Shown here one piece after another: positions 25,074 through 38,700 of a stretch of DNA of 64,000 nt (position 1 is the stretch's first letter; every line of letters starts with the position of its first letter). The notes beneath the pieces are model-generated. The model was not told where the DNA came from, did not search any database, and saw only the letters and a program-made list of their open reading frames with translations. The position numbers were made by a program, and so were the translations under genes. The stretch comes from Angiostrongylus vasorum (lineage: Eukaryota > Nematoda > Chromadorea > Rhabditida > Metastrongylidae). The DNA is taken from the NCBI GenBank assembly GCA_018806985.1, contig JADANN010000458.1, positions 1 to 64,000 on the forward strand, written 5' to 3'.

Positions 25074-26589
25074 GCCATTGTGTTCTTGTGTTCTCGTAAG
25101 CCATAGCATGGTAATGTAACGGTCATTTCATCATCGGCTTATTAGATAGATACTTTCTTAATCCAACGGTAGACTTATGAACCTAGGTAGAGACCACATC
25201 ACTTTTCACCTTTGAGGATATGTTTCTTTTGAAATGGTCCACACTGTAGGTAGGCCAATTTTCTGTGCAAGTGGTGATATACATGTTTTCTAGTAGCTAT
25301 GTGAGCTTGGATGTAAATATTCTGTAGGTTATTCTAACCTTCTATGGGGAATCGATGTACACAGCATTGGTTTCAAGTGCATAAATATTTCACATTTTAA
25401 TGATTTTTTTATTAGTGTTGGTGTTTGATTGACACTGTTCGTTGACAAAAAAGTCAATGACCGATAGAATTTCGGGGGTGTTTTCCATATGGGTGATTTA
25501 CGCTGTACTATGTCCACAGTTGGTAACTGACTATTTATTTCGGTCAATCAGTTATGATCATGAGTGCGGTGTTGTGGAACAAAGACTATCGATGTGAACA
25601 GACATTTCCTTATTCGTGTGCAATTCTAGTTTTCGAAGAGGAGCTCGCCACGATATTTACCGGCGGGCACGGCGCTGGTATTCACCTGAAATCATGAATG
25701 ATTAGCACATATTAGTATTATTAACGCATATTTATTAAATATCTGATCACTTCAACGGTGTGAGGAACAAGTCTGGTAAGAACAACAGAAGGGGAAGTAG
25801 AGGAAGCGCTTAACAAAACTGAGAATTTTCCATACATATTTTAATTTTAAGTAATTGATGGTGTTAAGACAGAGACAAGTAAGGGTGCTCAAGGGAATGC
25901 ATTGTTTAATAGCATATACAAGCCATCATGGAAGGACAAGCTTTTCAATTCTTTCTCTTTCGACTTCAACTGGCAGCTCATTTCAACCGCTGCCCAAAGC
26001 TCGGCGAAGGTGGATCACAACTAAACTGGAATTTCTCACTAGATTGTTGTAATACTCTAGCAATTTCCGATCTCAACCTCCCATCATTAGTAGTGGAGAA
26101 AGTAGGTTGCCTCAATAACCGCCACTAACGCTGCCATGACTAGCATCGTTATCATACCGGAAAATTTTATGTAGCAAGACAACAAGCTTTGCTCTAAATC
26201 GCAAAAGCTGGAGGTCGGGATGAATTACGGTCGCTGACTACTTGGCGTTTCATTGAAGATGGAAGACATCAAAACAGATCTCATTGCTGCAGTTCGAACC
26301 AACGCAAGAATCTTATCACTTCTTTGGAAGACGTATTACTTGTATTACATGAATAGGAGAAGAGCTCGAATTCTCACGGTGTGGTGAAGAGTAGTCATTC
26401 AATTGTCCAAGTTACTGTGTAAGTGTCTAAGTTACCTACAATGGTAATGTCCATCACTTGGCGTAGAGGGTAAGGAGAGCAGTCCTTTGGGGAATGGCAT
26501 AAAATTTGTGTGAATCACTCATCGCTGTGGGCTAATCTCTTCGAACGAAGCCGTAACGATAACTTCTATCTATAACTAATTATCGACAA
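25074..26589. other. AT-rich DNA, nothing recognised
   Basis: Frames are short and unfamiliar, and no repeat shared with the rest of the window was found. It probably includes the 3' flank of the kinase gene on the minus strand. Confidence 0.4.
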
Positions 26590-26706
26590 CTAGATGAGTC
26601 TCTGTACCCGGCACACGCACCCGACAAAGTCGTGGACCTCTCCCCCGTATTTTGCCTCTCTATAGTTTTTTCTAAAGCTTCTGGATATTGCCATTTTGCA
26701 ACTTAC

Positions 26707-29700
26707 ATTGTCAAAGTACTTATGATACAAGGCGTTCCGCATCGAAATACGAAGCGATGGGTCGTACTTCAGCATTAACTAAAAGTATTATTTTATTAAA
26801 GAATGATTGTGTACTTGATTAGGCAGTGAACTTAAGTCGTAAGGACAACAATTTGAAATGGATTTGAATAGTTCTGTAGATCTAAAGGAATGAAACGGTT
26901 ACACCTGAATCAGGTCAACTAGCCGGGCATCGCAGAATGGGTTCAAGCGCCCGGCGAGCTCGTTGTTCTTCCATTTCGGGAATGTGTGCTTGAATTCCGG
27001 CAGTTTGTTCACACCACGCCATTCCTTCTCCGTCGGTGTGCCAAGTAGTCTGAAATTAAAATTGCAGCTTTGGTGGAATGGAGTCAATATCGAGCCATAC
27101 CGGAATATTTGGAACAGTTGGTCTATTTCGGAATCGCCGTTGAATAACGGTTTCTTAGACGCAATTTCGGCCAAAAATACACCCGACCGCCCAAACATCG
27201 ATTGCAGCTCCATAACGACTTGTGCCGAGCAGAATCTCTGGTGAACGATACCACAAAGTCACCACCTGCAACAAAAAAACAGAGCTGATGTAGCAGAAAC
27301 ACTTCGTTCTGTGCAGTTCGCCATCGAAATCCGTAATTATCCGAGCATCTTTAAAGAATGATCCAATACCAAGTTATCCCAGAACCTGAGATTCCTATTG
27401 ATGAAAATTTTCAGCAATCTTTTTTTTCAACGTAGATGGTTTTCGAAAACACAATTAAAGAGTCCATGCAATTTTCAACAATAACGTCCAACATCCCCCG
27501 GATCTTCCTCATGGAGTGATCTCACGCCGGTTAATCGCGAGCCAACCTGTCGTCTTCCTCAGGTTGCGGTTAGAGGGTTAATCGCGGAGCAAAAGCGACC
27601 TTTGCTTCCCTGAAACGCAGGTGGAACCAGATGATGGACTCCCTGTTTCTTCTGCACCGATTTGGCACGTAGCTTCTGTATTTACGAGAACGCATTCATG
27701 TGCATCGATGTGTTCTCGTTTATGGGGATTGTATTCCACAAGTCATTTAAACCAAGAGGCTGAAATCAACTAACGGGGAAATACATGAGAGGAGGTAAGG
27801 AGGCTCCTCTACCAAATAAGCTCCCCCGTCTCCTTGGGGAGAGACTGGCAAGCTACCCGTGGGTATACCCATACCTTATGTTTAGGGCTCAGCATGCTGT
27901 ACGTGGTTGTCAAAAAAAATAAACACGACAAAAATAAACAGCCTTCATTCCCCTGACCACGAAAGTCCTCCTGATTCGGCAGAGTTGGGTAAGACGAGTA
28001 CGGAGAGACTGCTAAGATCTCAAGGCCACTCCAAGCTGCCCAAATCGCAAAGGACTAAGGTGACGATCTGTACCTACAATGCACGCACACTTCAACGTGA
28101 GTCCACGATAGAATATTTGATTAGCAAACAAGAATTAGGGAGGAACGACGTCATCGGACTGGCCGAGACAAGAAGACGACACCTATTCAACGCCGCCTGT
28201 GACATCGGAGATGAACTGTTCCTCGGAACGTGCGACACGTTCTCGTCAACACGAGTTTGTTCATGGACACCGATTCATTCGAACAACTATCACCCCCTAT
28301 TGAATATTGATTGAAGAGTCGCAGATCAATACCAGCTATGACAATCTTCGTCGCTTACGCACCGGCATCAAGCTTTGACGAAGACAAAGTCGAAGCGTTC
28401 TATGTGGACTTCGAGAAGTTCTGCAGAAAAGGCCATGCATTCCTAAAGTTTATCGTTGGAGATTTTAACGCTAAGATTGGACCCAAAAGAGCGTCTGAAC
28501 AACGTCGCATTGGCACCTAAGCATTAGGATGTCACGAGCAGGGTGAGTGGCTATTTGAGTTTGTCATGACTAAGACTATTCGTGGTAACTTGTAGTTTCA
28601 GAAATTCCATCCTCAAAGCTGGACATCAGAGTCCCCAGTGGAGATCACCATTACGAAATAAACCACGTCATAGTAAATCGAAGGTCCTGCCTAACCGACA
28701 ACGCTGTTCCCTAAAATTCTTCGCGGGATCAGACTTCCTTCTGCTTCGTGCTAGGTTGTACTTCTCGTGGAAAGCAGGAGAAGCGGCTAAATCTAAAGAC
28801 CAAGTCGCAAAACCACCGCAAACTGGGATTTATTCAGTTCATTGGCCGTCTGTTGTGATGATGCTGTTGTCTATTTAAATACGGTCGGCTCATTCAACAT
28901 CTTCTGGATAGCGCTGTGAAAGTCGAGAGTTCGAAAATAATCAAGAGGCTTAGAGCTGCAGAAACACTCGACCTGATTCGCCATCGTGGAGTCGCACGAG
29001 CCATAGGCAACCGCCAACTCACATACGAACTTGCAAAACAATGCAGACAGGCAATAAAAGAAGATCTCGAAAAAACAACAGCTGCAGTTATGGCCGAAGC
29101 TGCGCAGGCTGGAAAGAGCATTCCAAAGGCCACTGAAGCTTCGCCAATTACAAAGCCAAGATGATTGCACTCCGACGCTCAGATGAAACAGTTGAAGCTT
29201 TCATAAAGGCAATAAAGAAAATCATTCACGGTTACTACTTAGATCTCTTCAATAGCCACATCCTCCGGCCTCATATGAAATAAAGGAGGATGGATATGTG
29301 GCACCGCCGGTTCTCCCTTCCGAAATCCGACATGCCACTTCGTCGGTGAAAAATCGAACAGCACCAGGCCCGGACAGGATAAGATCCGAACATTTGAAGA
29401 ACCTTCCATCAGTCCACACAAACACACTGGCTAGGCTCTTCACACGTTACCTATGTGAATGCAAGGTTCCTACTCAGTGTAAGACCAGCAAGAGCGTGCT
29501 ATTTTTCAAGAAGGGTGCTATCTCCCAATCCGTTTGCTATCTGTCGTCTACAAACTTTTCACTCGAGTTATCCCAAACAGCATTAGAAGAACACTGGACG
29601 AAGGACAGCCATGTCAGTAAGCAAGGTTTCGAGAAATGTTCAGTTTGATGGACCACATCGACACGATAACGAGACTCACCGAAGTTTCGCTAGAGTACAA

Positions 29701-32700
29701 GAGACCGCACTATCTCACTTTCACCTATCTAACGAAAGCTTTTGACTCAATCTTAACCGTTTTTACTTTACTGCCTACTCTTTTTAATGGCAGGGTATAT
29801 TGCGAAATATAACTTCAATGATGCTGAGATATCTGCTGATATTTGCAAAACTCCCGACCGCAGGTGTCCGCGGTGGGGAACGAACGCGCTATTTCCCTTT
29901 TCGGGGAGTAGCGCGCTCACCACCACACCATGCGGGTCCTTCTCGCTGACGGGTGATTGCTGATGGCAGAAATCGATAGAAATAGCTGAGAGACAGGCGA
30001 AACGAAGAACCCGCATGGTGTGGTGGTGAAAGCGTTACTCTCCGGAAAGAACAATAGCGCGTTCGTTCCGCACCGCAGACACCTGCGCTCCGGAGTTTTG
30101 CAAATATCTCAGCACCATTGAGGTTTTGACTTAGTTGCGATAAAGTAGTCATCGAAGCTCTGGACAGCCAGAGCCTCCCAACACAGTATATAAAGTTTGC
30201 TCGTGAACTATACAAGAATTACAGAACTATGCTATCACCATTCTACAACGATATTAACATCGAGGTCAGAAGAGGGAGATTCGCTTTGCTGATGACATCG
30301 TTCTTATAACACCAAACATTAGCCAAGCGGAACGAATGCTTGCCAACTGTGCTAAAGCTTGTCGAAAGGTTGGTCTTTAACTAAATCTCGCAGAAACGAT
30401 GTTCACGAAGAACAAATGGTTTCGAAAGCCCTAGCATTCAAGCTCAACGGAATAAGTATCTCCGAATACTCCACTTACATCTACCTATCTAGGCTGAGGA
30501 GTCAACTTGATGAACGACGTAGCTCCAGAGTTGAGCAGGAGAAAGCGAGAAGCTTGCGGAGCACAGTGGTACGAAATAGTGAAGAAGACGAGGAACACGT
30601 GACTCCATGCCGTTTTCGGCTCTACGATCCCTCCTTTCTTTAATGCCTGTGTCAGATACCTTGTCACTGCGTATCCAGGATGAAGACCACCCAGCAGTTT
30701 TGAACGAGCAGGCGAAAGGACGATGCTAGGAGTATTCCGTGTAACACAACTGAGGGAAGGGATCAGAAGCCCTGACCTAAGTGAACGATCAAAAATCAAG
30801 GACGCCTTGCTACACGACAAGCTCTCAAAAAATAAGTTGGGAGCGGACACGTTATGTGTAGAACCACAAACGATGAACAAGAGCTGTTAGTGACCGGATT
30901 TCTCGAGATGTCGAATAAATTGCAAGAAACAAGCGATCTGATGGTGAGAGTTTTGCACAGACACCCAAGAATAAAGGTATGATGCTCAACGAGCGGCTAC
31001 AGCTAAGAGAACCCACTGGTCCACTCTTGCACGCGATAGGGAAAATGGTAGAATTGGTGACGCAGCACTCGAGTCACTCAACGATCAAGGGGACGACAAG
31101 TGATATAGGTTTGACGTCCAAGCTTATTTAAGGAACTACTGATAGATTTTTAATCTGTGCTTCCAGACCTTTTTTCGAAACCCTTCTCGTTTCAGTGGCC
31201 GTCATATGTCCAGTGATCTGTCAACCCGGTTTAGAATGACATTGTGGAGATCTTGTAGAGTACAGACAATGGGTTGCATGATAGTTGCCGTACTCGCTTC
31301 CTTCTTGATAAGAAAAAACATAGCCCTATTGGTAGTCCAATTACCAAAGACTTTATTCCCCCATAGTTGAGAGTTGAAAAAGCCGGCCCAATGAGCTGAG
31401 TATTGCGGACAGCTTTTCTTTTTTAGATATTTAAGCCGAATTCTTGAACATCGGAAAGAATAACTGTTGGGACAACGCAACAGTCGTCAATATAATGTAT
31501 AGCAGCTTTTTATACACTGCCTACTATTTTTTCATAGCAGGGTATTATGTAAAAACCACTGCAATGACGCTGAGAATTTTGTAAAACTCGGACCCCACGC
31601 CAGTTTATAAGCTGCGATTACCCTTTCCGGGGCTCATGTGTTACGCACTACACTGCCGAGGCATTTGGTTTACTTTTTTTCTCAGCAAATATTTTACCTA
31701 GCGGTTATCCTCGGTATAATACAAAGGCAGCTAAACGGGATTTTCGAAAGGATTGGGATTTATAATTTTGTGATGATCACTTTCAGTACCTATCGATATG
31801 TGGTCATTTTTCTGTCCAGTGCGGGAAGCAAACAATTTTTTTCCTTCTATTTGACAAAGTTCCGGAAGAGTGATTGTAAATGATCGTCTCAACTTTGTCT
31901 TGGAATCCTTCATTTCTTCAGTGTTTACCAAGCGACAACGTGTGTCGGTGGCTGCATGTATTCACTTCAGCTCTTAGTTTGATTAACAGGTCGAAAATTT
32001 TTGAGGTTCTATTCTACAATCCCTGTCTCATGGTGGTCTTGTTAATTCCGACCTTCTTGATACTATCGTGAACATATTCGACGTGCCGACAATGCATTTT
32101 GATATTGCTGCTGGTAACGGTATCTTTCTCAAGCAAACTAAAGAAGCAAACCAAGACAATTTGTAATATTGCTGCAGTTTCAAATAATAAACCTTTTGGC
32201 TTCCCATTCTTTTTGCTGATTGACGAATTTTGGCTCTAGAAGAACGTGGTTGCATTTCATTAGAGCTTTTTAAGAACACAGTGACAAGATCGACTAGGTT
32301 ATAGCTCCCGTCCCGTGTGTTTAGCTTCGTCCTGTGCACTTCGTGAGAACGGATTGCGAAATTTCACCCAGAAATAATAAAAAATACGTACGTTGCTATA
32401 AAAACCTGCTATAAAAAGCTCTGCTTCTAAAAAGAATGTTCGAGAAAGATATGGTGAATATTCGTCGGGGAACGCTCACTATCTCAGGGGTTACAGGCTA
32501 CCCATCAATAACCTGCTCCCACGTCGTTATTAGTAGATTAAGCTATATAAAGAACTAAAATTCTGTGTGTCATATCAACAAGAAAACATAACTGAAAAGA
32601 ATGGCGAACAATAAAGAACATACCGCATGAGTGTACGTGCGAATCGGAATGGCGATCGATCTCGACAATCCCAAATCGGCCACTTTTATGGTGTCCTTCT

Positions 32701-35700
32701 CGTCAACAAGAAGATTCTGTGGCTTCAGATCACGATGAATTATACGACGCTGATGCACAAAGCACATTGCTTGACAGATCTGAAACAACCAACTGCCTAA
32801 CACGCTGCATGCAACCTGATTTTGTGAGTTCCCAGGTAGACTCAATATGTCGCGAATTTTCTCTTCACTGCATTGCAGAATAGAATATTGCATTTAATTT
32901 TCAGCTTAAGTTCAAAATCGTATATGCTCTAGGTTAGGCGGACCTTATAATGTTCTCGAAAATACGTGGTTGATCATCTACAACCAAGAAAAGTAGCTGA
33001 GCAGGTGGCAGTCTACGGTTACCAAATAAAGCCCTCTTTTTCTGTCGTACGACCGTCTATCTCTATAAAAAAAAAGGGTTAGCGCCTCTTATAAGTCGAA
33101 AATTCGCTGGGAAAACTAAAGGCGCACTAAAACGCAAAGCCTTCGAGAATCGTCTCTTCAGCTGTAGCTTTCTTTGTTGTTCTCTCCGTAATATAAGCAA
33201 GGAGTAGTCGCAGGACCCATGCAGAGGTATATGTGAACCATGCACATCTGAGCACTCAGCTCATTGGCTGCAGTTCCAGTGACACAATGCTTGTACATCA
33301 AGCAACTGGATTGCCCTCGGACTTGTCAAGAGAAATAAACGCTTCTTAATAGCCGCTGTTCAAGAAGCATAAATGTGGAAGACAACTTTCTTACCGAACG
33401 CTTAGAAGAGCATCCGTGATGAAGAAGCTGTAAGGTTGATACTAAATATGAATATGCAAAAAGTGTTTGCGGGGCAGAAGAAACAAGTATTAGGAAAATG
33501 AATCTTACACGTTTCACATCGGCTACTCGGCATAAGTCATATATAACCTATATTGTTACAAATTTGGTGCGGGATCACACAAATCCCACTGAAATATCAC
33601 CTGAAACGCAAATCGCTGCACAGTTTCTCTCGGTACGAAGTCGTTCTTGGGAACTGCGTCCAAATATTTCCGCAAATCCAATGCTATGAATTCAAAAAAT
33701 GAGGTAAAGACGGTTCTCCTGAAATTTTTTGTTTCGAAAGAAAAAGTTTGTTATTCTCCAAAAACAATTTTATTTGTACCTGAAGTGAGATAGAAATCAA
33801 TTCCACTACATTTGGATTTCTTAGTTCTTGAAGCATAGAAATTTCTCGAATCGCTGTAGATGGAATGCCCTTAAATGTTTACATCGGATTTCCAACATTA
33901 AATTCAGCTCTTGATAAAACACACACTACCGTAGCCTTGTAAAATGGAGACGCGAAGTTTGGGATCACAGGCAAGCCTTGTAAAATTGCGGAAGTTTCTT
34001 ACTAATACAAAGACGCCTGTTCGAAGTCGACACTTGTTCTTAAATATTTTGATGACAACGCTAATTGAGGTGGAAAGCTCTTTAAAGAGATAAGAGCCAC
34101 GCTTTCCATTTGTTCTGCTCGAGAAAAAAGTTTTTCTAACGGTGACGATGCATATCAAATGATGAAAAAATAAATCATAACGGGAAGGGAAAATTTACAG
34201 CGAGCTCCATAGCTCGGGTGAACTCAAGTTTTTTACTCACTGATTTGTTTCGGACTTTTTTGACGAAGAAATGTATTGGTTACGTCACTATAGAAAGAAT
34301 TTGAACATGATACTCACTATTAGTGAGAGACAAGCGAAACTAAGGGGCCCGCATGATGTGGTGGTGAAGACGTTAGCCCCCCCCAGAAAGGGTATAGAAA
34401 GGCGCGTTTGTTCCCCACCGCAGACACCTGCGATCCGGAGTTTTGCAAATATCTCAGCATCATTTTGGTTGTATCACACGTAATACCCTGCCGTGAAAAA
34501 TTGTAATAGGCAGTAACATTGTGAGTTCACTATTAGTCTCGAAAGTTCTCAGAAGCGCTGAAATTTTCATCCCAGTAAAACAACTGAAGAACTATTAGTT
34601 GGTAAATTGTTGGTTATTGAGTTCACGGCACAGTCAAGCAAATGATCTTCAAGGTGATCCAAGTTTCGTAAGAGATGCTTTTCATGTATCTCAGTTCAAA
34701 AAGATTTTTTTTTCCGATGTCACGAACGTAGGTATATGGTGTATTACCAGGGTAGTGAATGAAATCTTGCTACAAAGTGTCCATTATCGCGTAAGTGGCT
34801 ATCACTTACTATTATTTCACGAATAACCTTTCATGAGGTATACTCAGATAAGTAATAATGTACAGAGCCAGATGCTCAACAACTGAAGATTTCGTGCAAA
34901 GCGCATTAACTAAAGGTTTCGTGCAATGAATGGTTTGCTGTTCGACCTCGCAGCGCGCAATCAAGACCCGAAACCATCATGGTTTGCAAACTACTAACAA
35001 GACTGTGTGAGGAAAACTCTTGCTGGTTCAAAAAAACATCGTTGACTGCTTGTAATGAGGACTTTGGAGCTCTTTTGCAAAATTATTTTAGTACCCCAGG
35101 AAGGAGTGTTAGCAACATTCATGAAGAAGAGAGTCTACAGATAGCACTCGCTGGCAAATCCAGATATCTTTGGGCTCCTAGTGGCACCAAACGTTAAAAC
35201 GGGTTGTATAAAGGAATTGGAATAAAAAAAAACAAACAGCATTGTTTTCTTGTTCAGCAATCGCGAGGTTGTTAAACAGCATACATTTACTTCCATACAA
35301 AAAACACAATACAATACAACAGTAGCTGACGTTTCGGCAGTATCGCCTTCTTCAGAGCCTGGAAGGGTATACTGACATACAATTTACTAGGCCAAACGCT
35401 TCAATGACACTTACAAAAAGACGAAAAACTCTATGGTAATTACATGGTCAACAGCTTCTCGAAAAAAAACTCCCCGCTTTTTTTACGTGCCTTCCCATGA
35501 GGAAGATTAGAACAGCTGATTATGGTCGCATAAGGTTGATGACTGCACCATCCCACATCAGAAATTGATGCGAACATACGGGGTCAGGTCGCGTATGACC
35601 TCTGGGCATTCATCCCTGCTATTCATTGTAGGGTTTTTGGCATTTATCCAAAAAGCCTCAAGAAGTTTTCGCGCTGGTGTTCTAGTCTCCTGCGCAAGGA

Positions 35701-38700
35701 TATTGACTTTTACTTCAAAATCGTCCCCGCTGTGCTTTTGTATCCTATGCGTGCCTAGTGGGGTACTTTGTCTTAGTTTTCGTTTGCCATCTAGGTGTTC
35801 GTTTACACGGATACATAAAGGTCTGCCCGTTTCGCCAATATATTCATCTCCGCAATTATTACACGAGATCAGGTATATCGTATCTGAACTCATGCAATCA
35901 CCGTCCCCTGCCGTAAGGGCAGATTACGCAATTTGTTGTTTCGCATAGCTTTTTTCGTCTTGAGGCTTTTTGGATAAATGCCAAAAACCCTACAATGAAT
36001 AGCAGGGATGAATGCCCAGAGGTCATACGCGACCTGACCCCGTATGTTCGCATCAATTTCTGATGTGGGATGGTGCAGTCATCAACCTTATGCGACCATA
36101 ATCAGCTGTTCTAATCTTCCTCATGGGAAGGCACGTAAAAAAAGCGGTGAGTTTTTTTCGAGAAGCTGTTGACCATGTAATTACCATAGAGTTTTTCGTC
36201 TTTTTTGTAAGTGTCATTGAAGCGTTTGGCCTAGTAAATTGTATGTCAGTATACCCTTCCAGGCTCTGAAGAAGGCGATACTGCCGAAACGTCAGCTACT
36301 GTTGTATTGTATTGTGTTTTTTGTATGGAAGTAAATGTATGCTGTTTAACAACCTCGCGATTGCTGAACAGGAGAGCGACGCATTCATGTTCCAGTGCCG
36401 AGGTTAATGGAAAGTCGATCCTGGGAACTGTTACAAGATGTACCAGCAAAATACTTTCGACTTGTGAAGGAAGCGTTGTCACTAAGACAAAAGATTGTCT
36501 TAGCTAGACAGCAAATCAACTTTCTCCGCCGCTGCTTTCAACATCGAGTCGTGCCAAAGTTTATAAAAAAGAAAGCGACTTCACGAGATATGCGGTCTAC
36601 CAGAGGACAGCCAACAAGTACGAGGCATCGAAATGGAACTGCTTCGAGCTGCACTACGAAGCAAGCAGAACGAGATGTTTGCCAGAATGAAGAAGTGTGC
36701 GACGAAGGAACATTTTTTGTGCTTTGTATTTGGAGGATCGCCTTTGGACGAGAATAGTTGGTGGGTCAATATTGATATGCGATTTTATTAGGTCTAATGC
36801 CAAAATAACCTTACAACGAAAAATTCGAAAATCTTTTGGGTAATTCACATGTCTCAGCTTCAAGAAAATTCTACCGCAAACAAATTTTTTCACGGTTCTG
36901 ATAATAGTCAAAATAGGGTTGATAATGCACCAGTAAAATCTAGGGTCACCGTGATTGGGGGGCATAACAATACCTGAGAGTACGCGCTCGCTATTAGAAT
37001 TGGGCCCAAGCTTTGCACCATCACAGCCCATTTCTAAAACGACCCTGCGTAGGATAGCATGTAACCTTTATGAGCTTCAAGATCGACTCCGCTATCAGGC
37101 CAAGCAAGAAACATCAAACAAAGATAAAAATCAAGAGGCGGCATCACTACCACCATCTCCTTTCCCAAAGACGTTTTTTTAGACAGCAGGACCCTAACGA
37201 TGGAGTTGACATAAAATTCCGCATGTTTTCGGACGGCGTTCTCAAGACCCTTAATCACTACCGCGATAGAAAGTTTATCTCTAACCTTACAGCCGCACAA
37301 AAATGTGGCATGCGAGAAATTAGAGAATTAATAAACTCAAAAAGAATAAGATTGTCTGTTAGTGATAAGGGGGGAGAGTTCGTAGTTATTCCTCGCCAGC
37401 TGGATGTTGAGATAACAGAGGAACATCTTAGTGATGCTACCCTCTATCGCCCATCCTCTGAAAAAGGAATACAAAAGTCAATACCGAAAGCTAAACAATC
37501 AATGGGTCAGTGTGGCAAAGGCTGCAGGTTTAAAACCATCGGTTATTTCGCACTTTAAAATCGATACACCAACATGTCCCGTCCTATACCTACTTATTAA
37601 AACACATAAGTTGGTATCACCTGATGATCTTGCGTCAACCAATCCGTCATCATTTAAGGTTAGACCCATCATCAGCTGCGTAGACGGGCCAACGGATAGA
37701 ATAACCTGGTTTTTAAGCCTAATACTTACCCAGTTGCTTAACCATATTCCAGCTCACCTCACAAACACCCAAATGTTCCTAGAACGTCTACGTAACGCGT
37801 CTCCTAATAACGCGTACGTGATGGAGTCCTTCGACGTTACTGCGTTGTACACCAACGTATCGAATGACTCCGCAATGCAAGCCATCTTCGAACTTCTTGT
37901 TAAACATGAAGGAAGAATAAATATGCATGGCTTGTCCATTCAGCAGCTAATGGCTCTCCTAAAGGAGTGCCTAAACTGCTCGATTTTCAGATGGTCTGGG
38001 AAATATTTCGCGCAAATAAGGGGGGTTGGCTATGGGACAGCGACTGGCACCAAGCCTTGCCATTGTATTCATGTCTAAGATAGAAGCTCCTGCTCTCGAT
38101 CTCCGGCCACTACTCTACTGCAGATATGTAGATGACTGTTTTGTCATCTTCTCTACGCAGGAGGAGATGGACAAATGCTTTGAATTATTGAACGAGCAGT
38201 CTGAGTACATTAAGTTCACCCGGGAGAAACCGAGAAAAGACTGGCTTCCGTTTTTAAACGTCCAGATAAGCCTATCAAGTAGCGGTTACCTGACAAAGTG
38301 GTACCGAAAGCCAAGTAACAAGAACATCCTCGTTCACTTCCTTTCTTCCCACCCCTTCACACACAAAGAGGGCGCTTGTGAGAAACATGTTTCGAACAGC
38401 CACCTCTGTGTGCACAACCGGGGAACTAAAGGAAGAATCGCGCGACTTGGCTCGGCAAATAGCCATCTCCAATGGCTACGAAATAGTAACCCCACGAGAT
38501 AAGTTTAGAAGGAGAGCGATGCGCCCAAGCGAAACACTTGGCCCAAAAAAAGAAAGTCCCGTTTATGCTGCCCTTTATTAGCGATGAAGTAAGCGTAGCG
38601 ATTAAACGATGCTTAAGAAGGGCAGGTCTAGAGGAATCGGTAGCGATAGTTGAAATACCACCGGCTACTCTACGTCGTCAGTTAGTTCGTAACCGCCTGT

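Noticed and set aside
26660..26706. A 47-base last intron and final kinase exon ending near 26590
   Set aside because: The acceptor ACTATAG is weak and the resulting C-terminus does not resemble the family, so the last exon was left unresolved.
32780..32867. Upstream extension of the HRDLKPQN kinase exon to 32867
   Set aside because: The frame is open and looks weakly CDK-like, but exon 33718-33601 already encodes that segment up to FAFQ and joins in phase to the acceptor before 32779.
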